From Rhodopirellula bahusiensis (GTDB lineage Bacteria > Planctomycetota > Planctomycetia > Pirellulales > Pirellulaceae), in the NCBI RefSeq assembly GCF_002727185.1, contig NZ_NIZW01000003.1, positions 1 to 64,000 of the forward strand: a DNA stretch of 64,000 nucleotides. Reading direction: 5' to 3'. A program made the position numbers and the translations under genes. Under the pieces are notes generated by a model. It searched no databases, was not told the origin of the DNA, and saw only the letters and a program-made list of their open reading frames with translations. This document shows positions 1 to 7,717 of the stretch, piece after piece. The first letter of the stretch is position 1; every line of letters starts with the position of its first letter.

Positions 1-94
1 TTTGTTCAAGCGGCGATCCTTTGGTAAACTGTCTGGTGATTCGACACTTGTTCGCTCCGTTCGGGGCGGGTGTCGTAAAAACCTTCCGTTATCC
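1..94 (+). other. attC site, partial (cassette before the window)
   Basis: Only the right half is present, ending in R' GTTATCC at 88-94. Promoter-like elements are -35 TTGTTC 2-7 and -10 TAAACT 25-30, spaced 17 bp. The sequence is closest to the right half of the long attC at 11199-11407. Confidence 0.85.
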
Positions 95-108
95 GCTCCG
101 AGCTTTCC

Positions 109-510
109 GTGAGCCAAACACTCGACAAGACGCTCACCGAACTCGAGGGCAACGACTGGGGTGACCCAACGTTTGACTCTCACCTCGTTGCCACCGTCCA
201 TCCGCTGCGACACAAACCCATTGGTCACTTCACCATCGAGGACTTACGCATCACGATTGGTCAATCTGTTGGTCTGCCGCACCTAATGCCGATTGCCGTC
301 GCGAGACTTGAATCGAAACCGCTCGCTGAGGGCGACTTTTTTCCCGGCGATCTCTTACGCAATGTCCTCTCGCTCGATGACACATTCTGGGATTCTCACG
401 ACGACCTGCTGACCCGGATGCTGCCTGTGGCTACGTCTGCTCGCGACACAACCGACAATGACGCAATTCGGGGCAAATGCCTTGCGTTCATTGTCCGATG
501 GACAGCGTAG
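109..510 (+). CDS. Cassette 1: CdiI-type contact-dependent inhibition immunity protein
   Basis: The 133-residue protein starts at GTG, 15 bases after the attC core. It opens with the pattern LEGNDWGDPTFDSHLV, followed by LRHKPIGHFTIEDLRITIGQ and LAEGDFFPGDLL. These are the hallmark blocks of the family annotated as contact-dependent growth inhibition system immunity proteins. Members neutralise the nuclease or other toxic C-terminus delivered by a neighbouring cell and act in the cytoplasm. No toxin gene is next to it, so it is an orphan immunity gene. It has no Shine-Dalgarno site, and the attC promoter at 2-30 is the likely driver. The family call comes from memory of the motif pattern. Confidence 0.8.
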   Translation: MSQTLDKTLTELEGNDWGDPTFDSHLVATVHPLRHKPIGHFTIEDLRITIGQSVGLPHLMPIAVARLESKPLAEGDFFPGDLLRNVLSLDDTFWDSHDDLLTRMLPVATSARDTTDNDAIRGKCLAFIVRWTA

Positions 511-515
511 CGGGC

Positions 516-653
516 GGATAACATGGTTTTTACGCTGGGGCCTTCGGCACACCTTGGCTCTTTGGCAACGGGCCTTGGATTTGGTAGAATCTTCCGTAGT
601 TCAGGCATCGCTCGCTTCGTTTAGGGCGGTGTCGTAAAAACCTTCCGTTGTGT
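516..653 (+). other. attC of cassette 1
   Basis: 138 bp, from R'' GGATAAC (516-522) to R' GTTGTGT (647-653). R'' is complementary to GTTATCC at 88-94, the start of cassette 1. Promoter: -35 TTGGCA 562-567, -10 TAGAAT 585-590, spacing 17, facing cassette 2. Confidence 0.92.
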
Positions 654-660
654 GACGCAG

Positions 661-1044
661 ATGGACGATCTATCCAGCTTCGAGCGTTCTGTTTCCGCTG
701 CACTCCGTCAGGCTGGTTGCGATACTTTCACCGCTTCCAACCTGCGTCGGCACACACGTGAGGTTCGCGACGACATCTACGCTGATGAGGTCGCTCACGG
801 TAGCGATATTGCAGCACCCTTCGTCAACTTCATCATCACGCACGATGTTGCAATCTTCACGATCTTCGACGACCCATTCTTGGTCTACGTTGTTCCCTGC
901 ACAGAACGTGAGATGATTTCCGACACCGATGCGTTTGCGATGGCCGAGATTTCCGAACACATCGAACTGCTCGCAACCAAATACGGTAAATCGACTCCCG
1001 ATGCCTCAATTTCTCGGACTCTTGCCGAATCATGGCTGGGATGA
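661..1044 (+). CDS. Cassette 2: unknown 127-residue protein
   Basis: The ATG at 661 is preferred over a GTG at 652 that lies inside the attC R' arm. The product is a soluble, acidic protein with no signal peptide or membrane segment. A hydrophobic central stretch, VNFIITHDVAIFTIFDD, looks like beta strands. The family is not recognised. Size, charge and company resemble the immunity-type cassettes, but there is no direct support for that role. The only expression signal seen is the promoter inside the preceding attC. Confidence 0.8.
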   Translation: MDDLSSFERSVSAALRQAGCDTFTASNLRRHTREVRDDIYADEVAHGSDIAAPFVNFIITHDVAIFTIFDDPFLVYVVPCTEREMISDTDAFAMAEISEHIELLATKYGKSTPDASISRTLAESWLG

Positions 1045-1060
1045 AACCACGCGTAGCGTC

Positions 1061-1196
1061 ACACAACATGGTTTTTACGCTAGGCCTTCGGCACACCGCT
1101 GTCGTTTGTTCAAGCCTCCATCTGCTGTTAGAATCTTTCGTCGTTCAAACTTCAATGGCATCGCAACGGCGGTGTCGTAAAAACCTTCCGTTGTGT
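1061..1196 (+). other. attC of cassette 2
   Basis: 136 bp, R'' ACACAAC 1061-1067, R' GTTGTGT 1190-1196. The arm AGCGTCACACAAC pairs with GTTGTGTGACGC at 647-658. Promoter: TTGTTC 1106-1111, TAGAAT 1129-1134, spacing 17. Confidence 0.92.
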
Positions 1197-1211
1197 GACC
1201 TAAGTCTTCCC

Positions 1212-1805
1212 ATGGGCAAACCGTCAAAAGAAGAACGCAAGCGAATGCGACGCGAAGCTGAACAGTCCATCCGCATTGAGGACTTCTTCTCGCACGTTGT
1301 GTCACCCACTGCGACGCTTGCCAATTCACCTCCTTCTGCAATCGTAGACCACGCTTCTCAGGTTGGCGTCGCACTCCAACATCGCGAAATCGACGCGACA
1401 TCACATTCCTTCGGCGTGCCCGACGCTGACTGGAAATCCGCTGTCGTGATCGGCTACACCGATTTGACGCACGAAATCGTACGGCAGGCCGAGTTCTACG
1501 ACTGGCTGCTCGATGATGTCGAACGGCTTCAACTTGGGTTGCCAACGATTACTTTTCGCGCAAAGGTAAACCTCGATCCAGTTGTCGATTTTCTGCACCA
1601 AACGATGCTTCGTGTACTCGGCCGCTTGACCCACGGCATATTGATCTCTGGCACTGGTCGCGCCGTGATTGACGATTGGCTGGCATGGTCACTCGACTAT
1701 GACGACCCTGACATGTTCAATGTCAATCGCGTATACGATGAATCGCAACCCGATTTCCACGCGTTACTCGACAGATTCCCACAGCTACGCTCTCCCGGCG
1801 CGTAG
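1212..1805 (+). CDS. Cassette 3: unknown 197-residue protein
   Basis: Translation most likely starts at ATG 1212, just inside the cassette. The reading frame stays open upstream through the attC, but that part is attC sequence. The product begins with a basic stretch (KEERKRMRREAEQ), is otherwise soluble and mixed alpha/beta, and ends near LDRFPQLRSPGA. The family is not recognised. It is the second largest cassette product in this array, after the one at 5980-6582. Promoter elements in the preceding attC lie about 78 bases upstream of the start. Confidence 0.8.
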   Translation: MGKPSKEERKRMRREAEQSIRIEDFFSHVVSPTATLANSPPSAIVDHASQVGVALQHREIDATSHSFGVPDADWKSAVVIGYTDLTHEIVRQAEFYDWLLDDVERLQLGLPTITFRAKVNLDPVVDFLHQTMLRVLGRLTHGILISGTGRAVIDDWLAWSLDYDDPDMFNVNRVYDESQPDFHALLDRFPQLRSPGA

Positions 1806-1808
1806 GTC

Positions 1809-1945
1809 ACACAACATGGTTTTTACGCTAGGCCTACGGCACACCGCTGTCGTTTGTTCAAGCCTCCCTCTATTGCTAGAATCTATCGTAGTTCAGACAT
1901 CACTCGCTTCGTTCAGGGCGGTGTCGTAAAAACCTTCCGTTGGCA
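1809..1945 (+). other. attC of cassette 3
   Basis: 137 bp, R'' ACACAAC 1809-1815, R' GTTGGCA 1939-1945. GGTCACACAAC pairs with GTTGTGTGACC at 1190-1200. Promoter: TTGTTC 1854-1859, TAGAAT 1877-1882, spacing 17. Confidence 0.92.
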
Positions 1946-1952
1946 GACACTA

Positions 1953-2351
1953 GTGAGCCACAAAGTCCTCAAAGATCACGCTCACGTCTTCTGCCAGATG
2001 TTCTACGGTTGGCGGATGCAATCTGACCTCGAAACGTTCGCTGCGCTGCCCGATGGCGCGCTAACCGTGGATGTCCTCGCTGGCACATGTGTCCACGATT
2101 CCTGCGGTGCGCTCGAAACGTACATCGCTGGAGAAATGTCCGCGTGGTTCAAGCATCAACTCGACGAACGCGGAATCCCGCTGGCGGATATTAAATCCGC
2201 CATGCTTTTCGTGGACTTGGTTCGGGTTCCACCGCCCAAAAAGAAACGGGGCATTACATTCGACTGGCGCGGTCGCGGCGTCATTCAGACCGATTCGCGC
2301 GAATACGTCTCGGAACTTGCGGAATCTCACACATGGATACCGGCTTCGTAG
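1953..2351 (+). CDS. Cassette 4: unknown 132-residue protein (copy A)
   Basis: Starts at GTG 1953 with MSHKVLKDHAHVFCQMFYGW and is identical to the product of the cassette at 7855-8253. It is soluble with no signal peptide. A lysine-rich loop, PPPKKKRGI, sits before a predicted beta hairpin near the C-terminus. The family is not recognised. The whole cassette, from within the preceding attC (1916) to the recombination point (2496), is repeated without visible change at 7818-8398, so the copy event is recent. It probably went through the integron rather than general duplication, because the identity stops at the attC cores. Confidence 0.85.
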   Translation: MSHKVLKDHAHVFCQMFYGWRMQSDLETFAALPDGALTVDVLAGTCVHDSCGALETYIAGEMSAWFKHQLDERGIPLADIKSAMLFVDLVRVPPPKKKRGITFDWRGRGVIQTDSREYVSELAESHTWIPAS

Positions 2352-2362
2352 GTCGCCGTGTC

Positions 2363-2499
2363 TGCCAACATGGTTTTTACGCTAGGCCTTCGGCACACCT
2401 TCGTTCTTTGGCAACCGGCGTTGGCTTTGGTACACTCTCTAGTAGATCAGGCATCGCTCGCTTCGTTTAGGGCGGTGTCGTAAAAACCTTCCGTTGGTG
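2363..2499 (+). other. attC of cassette 4
   Basis: 137 bp, R'' TGCCAAC 2363-2369, R' GTTGGTG 2493-2499. GTGTCTGCCAAC pairs with GTTGGCAGACAC at 1939-1950. Promoter: TTGGCA 2408-2413, TACACT 2431-2436, spacing 17. Confidence 0.92.
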
Positions 2500-2534
2500 G
2501 ACACGCCTTACTGGTCCCGCAATTCGAGCATCTC

Positions 2535-2882
2535 GTGACTCCCAAGAAACTCTATTGCGAAAAGCTACTCGTCGGCGATCTGTTCGATACTCAGTACAGT
2601 GATGTCACTTGGTTCGGCAGCATTAAGCTACTGGCGGTTACCGACGATCCGACCCATCGTCGAATTCTTGAATACATCCTGTTCTGCGAGGATTGGAATG
2701 ATCGAACGGCTGCAGACCCTATGGACGGCCCTGACGCCGATGAGTTTGACGCCTTCAATGACATCATCAAAGCCAATTGGTTCATCGAGATTGATTCCCA
2801 AGAACGGCATCCGATCCACCTTGCTCCAGTGTTTTCTCGCGGCAACGAACTTTCTTGGCGGCCGTTGAACGAGCAGGCGTGA
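2535..2882 (+). CDS. Cassette 5: unknown 115-residue protein
   Basis: Starts at GTG 2535. The product is soluble and acidic in the middle (DPMDGPDADEFDAFND), followed by a segment rich in hydrophobic and aromatic residues ending SWRPLNEQA. No family is recognised. The gap of about 36 bases between the attC core and the start is longer than in most neighbours. No alternative ATG fits in frame within it. An immunity-like role is only suggested by the array context. Confidence 0.75.
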   Translation: MTPKKLYCEKLLVGDLFDTQYSDVTWFGSIKLLAVTDDPTHRRILEYILFCEDWNDRTAADPMDGPDADEFDAFNDIIKANWFIEIDSQERHPIHLAPVFSRGNELSWRPLNEQA

Positions 2883-2909
2883 TTGTGACCGTGTTCGAGA
2901 TTCAGCGTC

Positions 2910-3046
2910 CACCAACATGGTGTTTACGCTAGGCCTTCGGCACACCGCTGCCGTTTGTTCGAGCCTCCATCTGGTGGTAGAATCTTCCGTAGTTCAGGCG
3001 TCGCTCGCTTCGTTCAGGGCGGTGTCGCAAAAACCTACCGTTAGCG
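2910..3046 (+). other. attC of cassette 5
   Basis: 137 bp, R'' CACCAAC 2910-2916, R' GTTAGCG 3040-3046. GTCCACCAAC pairs with GTTGGTGGAC at 2493-2502. Promoter: TTGTTC 2955-2960, TAGAAT 2978-2983, spacing 17. The inner arm has small changes (ATGGTGTTTACG, and TCGCAAAAACCTACC on the other side). Confidence 0.92.
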
Positions 3047-3075
3047 GACACAGACTATTGGCAGATCGAGACGCA

Positions 3076-3456
3076 ATGAACGACGTGCTGCGTGACCGCG
3101 TTGTTCCTGTTTTGCGTCAACGTGGCTTCCGTGGCTCGATGCCCCACTTCCGATGCGTTGTGGACGACACCCTGCGTTTGCTCACCTTCCAATTCCGCTC
3201 GTCCGGCGGATCGTTTGTCGTCGAACTTGGCCACTGTGCATCTGGCGATTTCACGACCTCTTACGGTGCGGTTATCCCGCAGTCCAAAATGAACGTCACC
3301 TACCTCAGCCCACGATCCCGATTTCGTCTTGGGGCGACTGACCCGCTGGACGATCACTGGTTCGATTTTGCTGGCCGCGACAATGGTTGCGACCTGTCGG
3401 CTACCGAGGTGCTTGCGTTTCTTGATTCAGACGGAGACCGGCTCTGGAGCGCCTAG
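3076..3456 (+). CDS. Cassette 6: DUF4304-like protein
   Basis: 126 residues from ATG 3076 (a TTG at 3058 is a possible earlier start). The order matches DUF4304 proteins: an N-terminal helix ending LRQRGFRGSMPHF, strands LLTFQFRSSGGSFVVELG, a loop with SPRSRFRLG, then DDHWFDF and a C-terminal helix. DUF4304 genes are common beside polymorphic-toxin and immunity loci, and an antitoxin-like role is suspected for the family but not proven. The cassette at 10812-11204 looks like a distant relative. No partner toxin is adjacent. Confidence 0.65.
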   Translation: MNDVLRDRVVPVLRQRGFRGSMPHFRCVVDDTLRLLTFQFRSSGGSFVVELGHCASGDFTTSYGAVIPQSKMNVTYLSPRSRFRLGATDPLDDHWFDFAGRDNGCDLSATEVLAFLDSDGDRLWSA

Positions 3457-3460
3457 TGTC

Positions 3461-3598
3461 CGCTAACATGGTTTTTACGCTGAGGCCTTCGGCACACCTT
3501 CCGCGTTTGGCTACGCGGGCTGGCCTTGGTACAATCTTTCGTAGTTCAGGCATCACTCGCTTCGTTTAGGGCGGTGTCGTAAAAACCTTCCGTTGTCG
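3461..3598 (+). other. attC of cassette 6
   Basis: 138 bp, R'' CGCTAAC 3461-3467, R' GTTGTCG 3592-3598. GTGTCCGCTAAC pairs with GTTAGCGGACAC at 3040-3051. Promoter: TTGGCT 3507-3512, TACAAT 3530-3535, spacing 17. Confidence 0.92.
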
Positions 3599-3698
3599 GG
3601 CACAGGCGTAAACCATAGCTAACCTTAATGACCTCTCTGTTCGCGCGTTACAGTTCATCGGTGGCGGACTCTTTGCACGCTACTGCGATGTAATTGGC

Positions 3699-4091
3699 GT
3701 GCGCCATCCCGCAGTCGTCGAACTGATAGCGTATGTTGACTCTTTCGCGCAATGCGACATCTGCGATTGGGGCGAAAACTTGGCACTGCTAGACCTACAC
3801 GGGTTGGGCGACCTGCCGCCGCCCGATATCGCTGCCCAACTGCCGTATGAGGTTGGCGGCGACTTCCATCACGCTGTCGAAAACCTGACCGAAATCTACA
3901 TGTCGGTTCATATGGGCGCTGTTACGCAACAACCGCAGCATTTCCTCCTCGAACTACTTGCGATTGTTGCCCCGCATGCGATTTCGCTACCTGATCTAGA
4001 TGTGTTCGTGCAGCCCAGCGGTCGCGGTACATTCGGTGATCGCATTGAGGACGAAACGCTCAACAAATGGCGAGCTGCACTCCGCTGCTAG
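3699..4091 (+). CDS. Cassette 7: unknown protein, start uncertain
   Basis: The first standard start is GTG 3699, giving 130 residues, but it leaves about 105 bases of cassette unused. The same frame is open back to 3612 and reads plausibly as protein (ANLNDLSVRALQFIGGGLFA), with an ATA codon at 3615 as the only start-like triplet. Real translation may therefore begin at about 3615 with a rare start, or the original start was lost. The product is soluble and rich in leucine and aspartate. The family is not recognised. Confidence 0.7.
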   Translation: MRHPAVVELIAYVDSFAQCDICDWGENLALLDLHGLGDLPPPDIAAQLPYEVGGDFHHAVENLTEIYMSVHMGAVTQQPQHFLLELLAIVAPHAISLPDLDVFVQPSGRGTFGDRIEDETLNKWRAALRC

Positions 4092-4095
4092 TGCC

Positions 4096-4233
4096 CGACA
4101 ACATGGTGTTTACGCTGAGGCCTTCGGCACACCTTCGTTGGTAGGCAACCGACGCCGACGTTGGTAAAATCTTTCGTAGTTCAGACGTCGCTCGCTTCGT
4201 TTAGGGCGGTGTCGTAAAAACCTTCCGTTAGGC
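4096..4233 (+). other. attC of cassette 7
   Basis: 138 bp, R'' CGACAAC 4096-4102, R' GTTAGGC 4227-4233. GTGCCCGACAAC pairs with GTTGTCGGGCAC at 3592-3603. Promoter: TAGGCA 4142-4147, TAAAAT 4165-4170, spacing 17. Confidence 0.92.
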
Positions 4234-4241
4234 GGCAGACG

Positions 4242-4685
4242 GTGGCCCGTTCGCAGAACGCAACATTTCGTGGCGCTGAGCCTGAACCTGATGGACGCCG
4301 TATTCGCGGCGCATCCATCGCGAGGATTTTGCATTCCAACCTTTCCGCTCGCGATTGGTCAGTTGGCGAAATCGACGATTGGCGTGATTCGGGCTTTTGC
4401 TTGCCGGTCAACCGCGACGATCAGTCGCTCCAACTCGTCCTCTTGCCGTTTCACGGTGATGACGACCGCTGGATTCTTCAACTCGCACCCACCCGACTTC
4501 CTTCGATGATCTCACGTTTGTTCGGCGCTGTTCCATCGGCATTGCCTGACTCTGTTCATCAACTCGCTACCGACGTCCACTCCATCCTCACCAACAGCGG
4601 TTTTTCGGATACTCTTTGGTGCTGGGACGACTTTGCGGATCACGACAACTGCACACCGACACCCGCTCCCGTGTCTGCCGCCTAA
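4242..4685 (+). CDS. Cassette 8: unknown 147-residue protein, paired in type with cassette 20
   Basis: Starts at GTG 4242, 15 bases past the attC core. Its stop TAA (4683-4685) lies inside the R'' arm. The second half (WILQLAPTRLP, then a helix, then DVHSILTNSGFSDTLWCWDD and a TPTP tail) lines up by eye with the product of 11419-11832, which has WLISCDPSRG, AIHRFLSDDSGVSEIRW and a WTPSP tail. The two are probably diverged members of one family. The family is not recognised by name. It is soluble, with no signal peptide. Confidence 0.78.
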   Translation: MARSQNATFRGAEPEPDGRRIRGASIARILHSNLSARDWSVGEIDDWRDSGFCLPVNRDDQSLQLVLLPFHGDDDRWILQLAPTRLPSMISRLFGAVPSALPDSVHQLATDVHSILTNSGFSDTLWCWDDFADHDNCTPTPAPVSAA

Positions 4686-4819
4686 CATGGTTTTTACGCT
4701 GAGGCCCTTCGGGCACACCTTGGCTCTTTGGCAACGGGCCATAGCCTTGGTACAATTTCCGGCAGTTCAGGCATCGTCCGCTTCGTTCAGGGCGGTGTCG
4801 TAAAAACCTACCGTTGTGC
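4680..4819 (+). other. attC of cassette 8
   Basis: 140 bp, R'' GCCTAAC 4680-4686, R' GTTGTGC 4813-4819. GTCTGCCGCCTAAC pairs with GTTAGGCGGCAGAC at 4227-4240. Promoter: TTGGCA 4728-4733, TACAAT 4751-4756, spacing 17. Confidence 0.92.
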
Positions 4820-4823
4820 GGCA

Positions 4824-5303
4824 ATGACAAATCGAAAACAAATCGACCAACTCACTGCTGCGGACCTTGTCGCGTCTCCCGTTTGGGAGTTTGCCTCCGA
4901 TGAGGAAGGTAACGAAGGACAGGACGAATGCACCGTTCGCCCATCCACTCAACGTGGACAGGTAAACGCGACTGCTGGCATGTTCGTGGTTTCCGCGACG
5001 TTCACACTTGCTGACGGTTCCACTGCTGTTGGGTACGTGACACCGCCATGCGAATCTGATGACGATTTGGGTGTGACCCAACCGGTCATCGTCACTGATG
5101 GCGGCCAAATCATGTTTTGGTGGGGCGTCCTCGAACCAACTCGCGACTGGATGGACTCCGCGTATCGCCTGCTGGGACGCAACGCCGACGACGTCTTTCC
5201 GATTCGCTTCCTATCCAATTTAGATTCAACCGATGGCCCAATTTCCGGCGTCAATCCGGGGTTCATGCAGATGGGCGATCACGGAATCAACTGGATCCGG
5301 TAG
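4824..5303 (+). CDS. Cassette 9: unknown 159-residue protein
   Basis: ATG 4824 follows the attC core by only about 10 bases, so the R' pairing arm runs up to the start codon. The N-terminal part has SPVWEFASDEEGNEGQDE, then a beta-rich segment VVSATFTLADGSTAVGYV, and a tryptophan-rich stretch IMFWWGVLEPTRDW. Similar small proteins are scattered in bacterial genomes without a known function; no name is assigned here. It is soluble and acidic. Confidence 0.78.
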   Translation: MTNRKQIDQLTAADLVASPVWEFASDEEGNEGQDECTVRPSTQRGQVNATAGMFVVSATFTLADGSTAVGYVTPPCESDDDLGVTQPVIVTDGGQIMFWWGVLEPTRDWMDSAYRLLGRNADDVFPIRFLSNLDSTDGPISGVNPGFMQMGDHGINWIR

Positions 5304-5313
5304 TTCAATTGCC

Positions 5314-5449
5314 GCACAACAGGGTTTTTACGCTAGGCCTTCGGCACACCTTCGTTGGTAGGCAACGTACGTTGGCATTGGTACAATCTCTCGTGATTCA
5401 AAATCCACCGCTTCGTCAACGGCGGTGTCGTAAAAACCTTCCGTTGTCG
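5314..5449 (+). other. attC of cassette 9
   Basis: 136 bp, R'' GCACAAC 5314-5320, R' GTTGTCG 5443-5449. TTGCCGCACAAC pairs with GTTGTGCGGCAA at 4813-4824. Promoter: TAGGCA 5359-5364, TACAAT 5382-5387, spacing 17. The inner arm reads AACAGGG instead of AACATGG. Confidence 0.92.
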
Positions 5450-5462
5450 GACCTCAGTTTCC

Positions 5463-5747
5463 ATGGCGCAACTCTACGACCTGTTGGAGAACGTTAACGA
5501 TCGCGACACGTTTCTCGCTTTCGTCCGCGCATTGGCTGACGAACGCGAGGCCGCTCAGCAACTCGAACGCGACGAACCGACGCGTTACATGCTCGGGGGC
5601 GCGCATGATTGGCAAAACGGCGACATCTCCTCATACCTCTATGCCGCCTGCGAGTACTTCACCGACCGGCCGCTGTCCCCGCCCGAGACCGAACCAAGCT
5701 GGCGAATGTTCGCGGACTTTCTCTGGTGCGGCAAAATCATCGAATAG
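5463..5747 (+). CDS. Cassette 10: DUF7660-type small protein
   Basis: A 94-residue protein from ATG 5463. It opens LYDLLENVNDRDTFLAFVRAL and ends PSWRMFADFLWCGKIIE. This start and end pattern, with a tryptophan and an aromatic acidic segment between, matches the DUF7660 family of about 90 residues. That family is frequently encoded near toxin and immunity genes and is suspected to be an immunity protein. It is cytoplasmic. About 75 bases separate its stop from the R'' arm. Confidence 0.68.
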   Translation: MAQLYDLLENVNDRDTFLAFVRALADEREAAQQLERDEPTRYMLGGAHDWQNGDISSYLYAACEYFTDRPLSPPETEPSWRMFADFLWCGKIIE

Positions 5748-5824
5748 CGATGCCGAATTGTCGGTCTGTGCGCGGTCGCTTGCGACCGTCAGGTGATGGA
5801 GCACTGATTAGCAACGCGACGGTC

Positions 5825-5961
5825 CGACAACATGGTTTTTACGCTAGGCCTTCGGCACACCGCTGTCGTTTGTTCAAGCTGCCCTCTGGTGGTACAATTT
5901 CTCGCAGTTCAGGCATCGCTCGCTTCGTTTTGGGCGGTGTCGTAAAAACCTTCCGTTGTGT
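5825..5961 (+). other. attC of cassette 10
   Basis: 137 bp, R'' CGACAAC 5825-5831, R' GTTGTGT 5955-5961. GGTCCGACAAC pairs with GTTGTCGGACC at 5443-5453. Promoter: TTGTTC 5870-5875, TACAAT 5893-5898, spacing 17. Confidence 0.92.
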
Positions 5962-5979
5962 GCCACGAGTTAATCATTC

Positions 5980-6582
5980 ATGGAAACGTTTGACGACCTT
6001 GGCATGCCGTTCCCGTTGTTCAAGGCCCCAGTGGCCCACGCCCGAACCGATCCCGCTGGTACGTGTTGCGTCTGCAGTATGCCAACAACAATTCGATTCT
6101 GTGACGCTTGTTACCAGTGTTTTCGCGGCGGCAAGGTTGACCACACTGTCGACACGGAACTCGGGATGGTGCGGGTAGAGGATGCTCGGTTGGGCCGCAC
6201 TCACGGGCTTCCACTCGGCAATCCACCTGTTCTCGGCGACTACAAACTTATTCCGCAACCCGTTGATCCAAACTTCCCCGACGAAACGTGGTTCCATGTC
6301 CAGGTCGACTCGGAGTATCTGTTCGAGATCATTCGGACGCCGGATTACTACTCATGGCAGGGCGAACGCTGGCAATTCTGCTGCAAACGCCCGTGTGCAT
6401 TTCTCGGTTCGCTCCCCGCAGGCGCGCTTCCGGACTCCGAATCTCCTGCGGACGCCATCGCGGACTGGTTTCAAGCACCAGACTGGGATTCCATTGGCAA
6501 CAATGATTTCGGATCGCTCACCTACTACGTTTTTCAATGCGTTTCGTGCGGTGGCTTGCGTTTTCATGAAGACTGCGATTAA
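5980..6582 (+). CDS. Cassette 11: CbrC (UPF0167)-like protein
   Basis: 200 residues from ATG 5980. The N-terminal region carries a Cys pair and a second Cys group (CCVCSMP, FCDACYQC). A central block RTPDYYSWQGERWQFCC ends CAFLG, and the C-terminus has a CVSCGG pair followed by RFHEDCD. This order of Cys pairs around W-Q-x-x-W and CAFLG fits the CbrC/UPF0167 family. E. coli CbrC is linked to colicin E2 tolerance. The Cys pairs may bind zinc. The fit with an immunity-type array supports the call, although no enzyme activity is established for the family. Confidence 0.65.
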   Translation: METFDDLGMPFPLFKAPVAHARTDPAGTCCVCSMPTTIRFCDACYQCFRGGKVDHTVDTELGMVRVEDARLGRTHGLPLGNPPVLGDYKLIPQPVDPNFPDETWFHVQVDSEYLFEIIRTPDYYSWQGERWQFCCKRPCAFLGSLPAGALPDSESPADAIADWFQAPDWDSIGNNDFGSLTYYVFQCVSCGGLRFHEDCD

Positions 6583-6597
6583 TGCCGCTTCAGTGGC

Positions 6598-6735
6598 ACA
6601 CAACATGGTTTTTACGCTGGGTCCTTCGGCACACCTTGGCTCTTTGGCAACGAGCCTTGGCATTGGTACAATCTTTGGTAGTTCAGGCATCGCTCGCTTC
6701 GTTCAGGGCGGTGTCGTAAAAACCTTCCGTTATGT
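6598..6735 (+). other. attC of cassette 11
   Basis: 138 bp, R'' ACACAAC 6598-6604, R' GTTATGT 6729-6735. GTGGCACACAAC pairs with GTTGTGTGCCAC at 5955-5966. Promoter: TTGGCA 6644-6649, TACAAT 6667-6672, spacing 17. Confidence 0.92.
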
Positions 6736-6752
6736 GCCACAGATAATCGCCG

Positions 6753-7103
6753 ATGCCGTACGATGGCCCAATCGACCTCGATACTTTGGTCGACCTCGAC
6801 TCGCTGGCCGTTGACGGCGTATGTCACTGGACGTTCTTCGCGTTTCCGCTGTCGACACTAGACGAACATGGATTGCCGTCTGACCCGGAGGCACAGCGGT
6901 ACATTGCCGCAGTGCAATCTACCGGCGTGCCCATTGGCATTTGGCTCAATGGCATCGCTGATGACACTGGCTATGCTGCCGTCACGCACGAAAACACCTC
7001 AGAACTCAATAACGCAATCGCGGGCTTAACCCAATTTCCCGACTCGTATGCCGCTGACCTTTGCGAACGCTTGTTCCGAAATGCCGCTTCAAGTGGCACA
7101 TAA
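6753..7103 (+). CDS. Cassette 12: unknown 116-residue protein
   Basis: ATG 6753 opens MPYDGPIDLDTLVDLDSLAV. The stop TAA falls inside R'' (7101-7103). The product is acidic and soluble, with a beta-like segment CHWTFFAFPLS and a glycine-containing stretch GVPIGIWLNGIADDTGYAAV. No family is recognised. The last residues are encoded by the terminal pairing arm of the cassette, so gene and attC are packed without spare bases. Confidence 0.78.
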   Translation: MPYDGPIDLDTLVDLDSLAVDGVCHWTFFAFPLSTLDEHGLPSDPEAQRYIAAVQSTGVPIGIWLNGIADDTGYAAVTHENTSELNNAIAGLTQFPDSYAADLCERLFRNAASSGT

Positions 7104-7232
7104 CATGGTTTTTACGCTAGGCCTTCGGCACACCGCTGTCGTTTGTTCAGGCCTCCCTCTAATGGTAGAATCTCTGGTTGTTCAAACTTGAATGGCATCG
7201 CACGGCGGTGTCGTAAAAACCTTCCGTTAGGT
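7098..7232 (+). other. attC of cassette 12
   Basis: 135 bp, R'' ACATAAC 7098-7104, R' GTTAGGT 7226-7232. GTGGCACATAAC pairs with GTTATGTGCCAC at 6729-6740. Promoter: TTGTTC 7143-7148, TAGAAT 7166-7171, spacing 17. Confidence 0.92.
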
Positions 7233-7240
7233 GCCACTAG

Positions 7241-7717
7241 ATGTTGAGTGATGGAGCGATTGATTGCCTCCGACCGCTCACGTTTGACCCTGACGCGGAG
7301 CGTCTCAGCTGCATGATTCCCATGGGCGGCATCTACTGGGCTGACGAAATCCCCGACTTCCGCACGTTGATGGACGTCCCAAAATCCGACCGCGATCTGA
7401 TCTTTCGCCTATTCAGCATTCGCTTCAAACTCTGGGCTGGTGATGAATTGTCCGACGATGACCAATCATACTGGGACAATGCACAGCGACTTGTTCCAGG
7501 CTATCCCGTTTTTCATCGCGTCGACATTTCCGACGAGGATCGTGCTCCTCAGGCGGCCGCCGAAGAGGACGCCATGGCTGGGTTCGAGGCACTCTTTGGC
7601 GATGCTGATGAATTGACCGTCAACGAAGCTGGTAGCTTTAATGCGACTTTTGACCTAACCAAAGACCAGCCGAAATCACTTTGGCAACGCTTTCTCGCAT
7701 GGTGCCGTGGCACCTAA
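7241..7717 (+). CDS. Cassette 13: unknown 158-residue protein
   Basis: ATG 7241 begins directly after the pairing arm, and the stop TAA (7715-7717) lies in R''. The protein is acidic and soluble, with an alanine/glutamate-rich middle (AAAEEDAMAGFEALFGDADEL) and a C-terminal segment KSLWQRFLAWCRGT that could form an amphipathic helix. The family is not recognised. Confidence 0.78.
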   Translation: MLSDGAIDCLRPLTFDPDAERLSCMIPMGGIYWADEIPDFRTLMDVPKSDRDLIFRLFSIRFKLWAGDELSDDDQSYWDNAQRLVPGYPVFHRVDISDEDRAPQAAAEEDAMAGFEALFGDADELTVNEAGSFNATFDLTKDQPKSLWQRFLAWCRGT

